A stretch of 16,769 nt of DNA from Pavlovales sp. CCMP2436. Taxonomy: Eukaryota; Haptophyta; Pavlovophyceae; Pavlovales. Positions 15,539 through 16,769 of the stretch are shown here, in pieces. Under the pieces are notes generated by a model. It did no database searches, was not told where the DNA came from, and was given only the letters and a program-made list of their open reading frames with translations. The stretch is from contig MU631852.1 in assembly GCA_026770615.1 (NCBI GenBank), positions 65,977 to 82,745 on the forward strand, given 5' to 3'. Within the stretch, counting starts at the first letter, position 1; each line of letters starts with the position of its first letter. A program made the translations under genes and the position numbers.

Positions 15539-15819
15539 CTGATAGGGATTCAAGCGATGCCACTAATATATATATATATATATACACAGAACAGTCAGAC
15601 GCCAGCTTAACGGGTTGACCAAGCTGTGCACGCTGCCGCTCGCGCTCGGCCGTGGGCTACGCTTCATCGACCTCTCGCACACGAACATTTCTCTGCCCTT
15701 TGACGGCGACATCAACATACGCGATTTTGTCATGTTCGACTCGCCGCCACTAATATATGTATAATATATATATTTACTTAGAACAGTCAGACGCCAGCTT
15801 AAAGTTGAATCCCTATCAG
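15539..15819. mobile_element. Small TIR element with coding-like cargo
   Basis: A perfect 15-bp inverted repeat, CTGATAGGGATTCAA at 15539-15553 and its inverse at 15805-15819, bounds 281 bp. Inside are two direct copies of a GCCACTAATATA...CAGAACAGTCAGACGCCAGC block (15559-15608 and 15748-15802). Between them (15609-15747) is coding-like DNA reading TKLCTLPLALGRGLRFIDL then SHTNISLPFDGDINIRDFV. No transposase is present. Target duplication is unclear (TTA on the left, AAA on the right). Confidence 0.65.
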
Positions 15820-15911
15820 AAATATGTATTTATTACACCATCTGTTCAACCATGCTGAGCCGCTAATATTTCTTTTTTTTTTCTCAAGACCAGCATAACT
15901 TCTGGGTCAGT

Positions 15912-16630
15912 CATACGCGCGTCATTTTGAACCCCCCCCCCTCCCCCCCAGTTTGTTTGTAGGGGGAGGGGGTCAACCTAAAATTTTCAACGATCTTTAG
16001 GGTTGGGGTGACCCAACCTAAAATTTCCCCGCAGGCAAGAAAAAAAATGGGGTAGGGGAGTGACCCAACCTCAAATTTGCGCCGCTACCGGGAAGGCCTC
16101 GGAAGGGGGGGGGTCTCAACCTCCACTTTACACGGGTTGACGAAACCGGGGTGAATTACTCTGAATGTTTCTTCGCCTGCGGCGAGCAACTAGACAGGGT
16201 TGGACACACATTCTTCTCCAGCTGGTAGATATGTCGTATCGCAGTACATAGACGCTCGCACGCGCACGTGCGCTTGCACGCCGTGCAGTAGGCTAGACTG
16301 CGCAGCGGCGCTCGCTATAAATACGCACCATGGCGCTTGCACGCACGACCGCTAAGCCTTGTCCACCGAATAGTCCGCCGATGCCAAGCTCACCGACGAC
16401 CTTGCCAGTGCTATAGAGCATGCGGCAGATCAGGTGTCAAGAGATGTTGACTGTCGAGTCGGTTCGATTTTTATTGTTACTTTTAAAAAAAACTATCAAA
16501 CTTTACTAACTAAGTTGTAAGAAACAATAACGCGGATCCCAACGAACTCGATCCCGCAGGCCCTGCAGCTCCCTAACGCACCAATTTCTGTGCCCCCTGG
16601 GCAGGGAACAGACGTATTTATATATTTATG
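15912..16630 (-). repeat. Right arm of long inverted repeat
   Basis: Reverse complement partner of 12425-13052. It begins CATACGCGCGTCATTTTGA and contains three inverse AGGTTGGGTCACCC units (about 15971, 16009 and 16053). The conserved promoter-like block is GCTATAAATACGCACCATGG (16315-16334), and the clear match ends with GTCGAGTCGGTTCG near 16466. Further outward similarity runs to CAGGGAACAG near 16612. The inner edge is 578 bp past the Pelota stop codon. Confidence 0.85.
16316..16323 (-). promoter_or_regulatory. TATA box in right repeat arm
   Basis: TATAAATA on the plus strand, that is TATTTATA on the minus strand, in the same context as the left-arm box at 12678-12685. Both would drive transcription inward toward the enclosed gene pair. 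Confidence 0.5.
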
Positions 16631-16769
16631 ATAGGGTCTATATTTATGATAGGAATTCAAGCTGGCGTCTGACTGTTCTGAATGTTGTGCTGGTCTGAGC
16701 GCTGCGTCGCCCATTGCCTGCTGCGTGCCTTAGTCGGCTGCGCTGGCTTGGGCGCCACCGCGCGTGCCG
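16631..16769. other. Right edge: fragment of the small TIR element
   Basis: GATAGGAATTCAAGCTGGCG followed by TCTGACTGTTCT (16649-16680) is the inverse of the right end of the element at 15539-15819. A short ATATTTATGATAGG direct repeat precedes it. No gene is visible to the window end. Confidence 0.55.

Noticed and set aside
12425..16630. Polinton or virophage with long TIRs
   Set aside because: The interior holds only Pelota and a SET protein; no capsid, integrase, polymerase or packaging ATPase is present.

Overview
This window looks like nuclear DNA of a GC-rich unicellular eukaryote, most likely a marine microalga; a haptophyte is my best guess. The reasons are eukaryote-only genes (Pelota, a SETD9-like SET protein, a lysine/serine-rich SCI1-like nuclear protein), a Golgi-type glycosyltransferase with one short GT-AG intron, and a heavy load of degraded eukaryotic transposons. 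There is no ribosome-binding-site logic, no operon, and no virus hallmark gene. The taxonomic guess is inference only.

Layout. 1-505: GC-rich then AT-rich DNA without genes. About 519-1826 (minus): broken Mutator-like (MULE) transposase with an intron-like segment full of CTAGGG-type telomere-like repeats. 1827-2510: low-complexity DNA (TCG repeat, 12-bp GC repeats, CGGATCCG array). About 2510-3300 (minus): unidentified coding-like fragments. 3305-6000 (plus): eroded retroelement-type DNA (CCHC knuckle, then an OTU cysteine-protease-like ORF) cut by short TA-flanked MITEs. 6403-7455 (plus): 3' half of a LINE reverse transcriptase. 7461-9663 (minus): glycosyltransferase gene, head-to-head with the SCI1-like gene at 9773-10615 (plus). 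10616-12425: repeat-rich spacer with a fifth MITE and a large foldback. 12425-13052 and 15912-16630: arms of a long inverted repeat, each with a TATA box, that enclose a second head-to-head pair: SETD9-like (minus, 13086-13904) and Pelota (plus, 14033-15334). A small TIR element with a coding-like cargo lies just after Pelota (15539-15819).

The four intact genes form two divergent pairs separated by only 109 and 128 bp, so each pair probably shares a bidirectional promoter. Pelota acts in ribosome rescue, the SETD9-like protein is a predicted methyltransferase, the SCI1-like protein is probably nuclear or splicing-associated, and the glycosyltransferase is a predicted Golgi enzyme. I see no pathway linking them. 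The remainder is a record of nested transposition: one MITE family has five copies here, and two of them sit inside another element's reading frame so that precise removal would leave the frame open.
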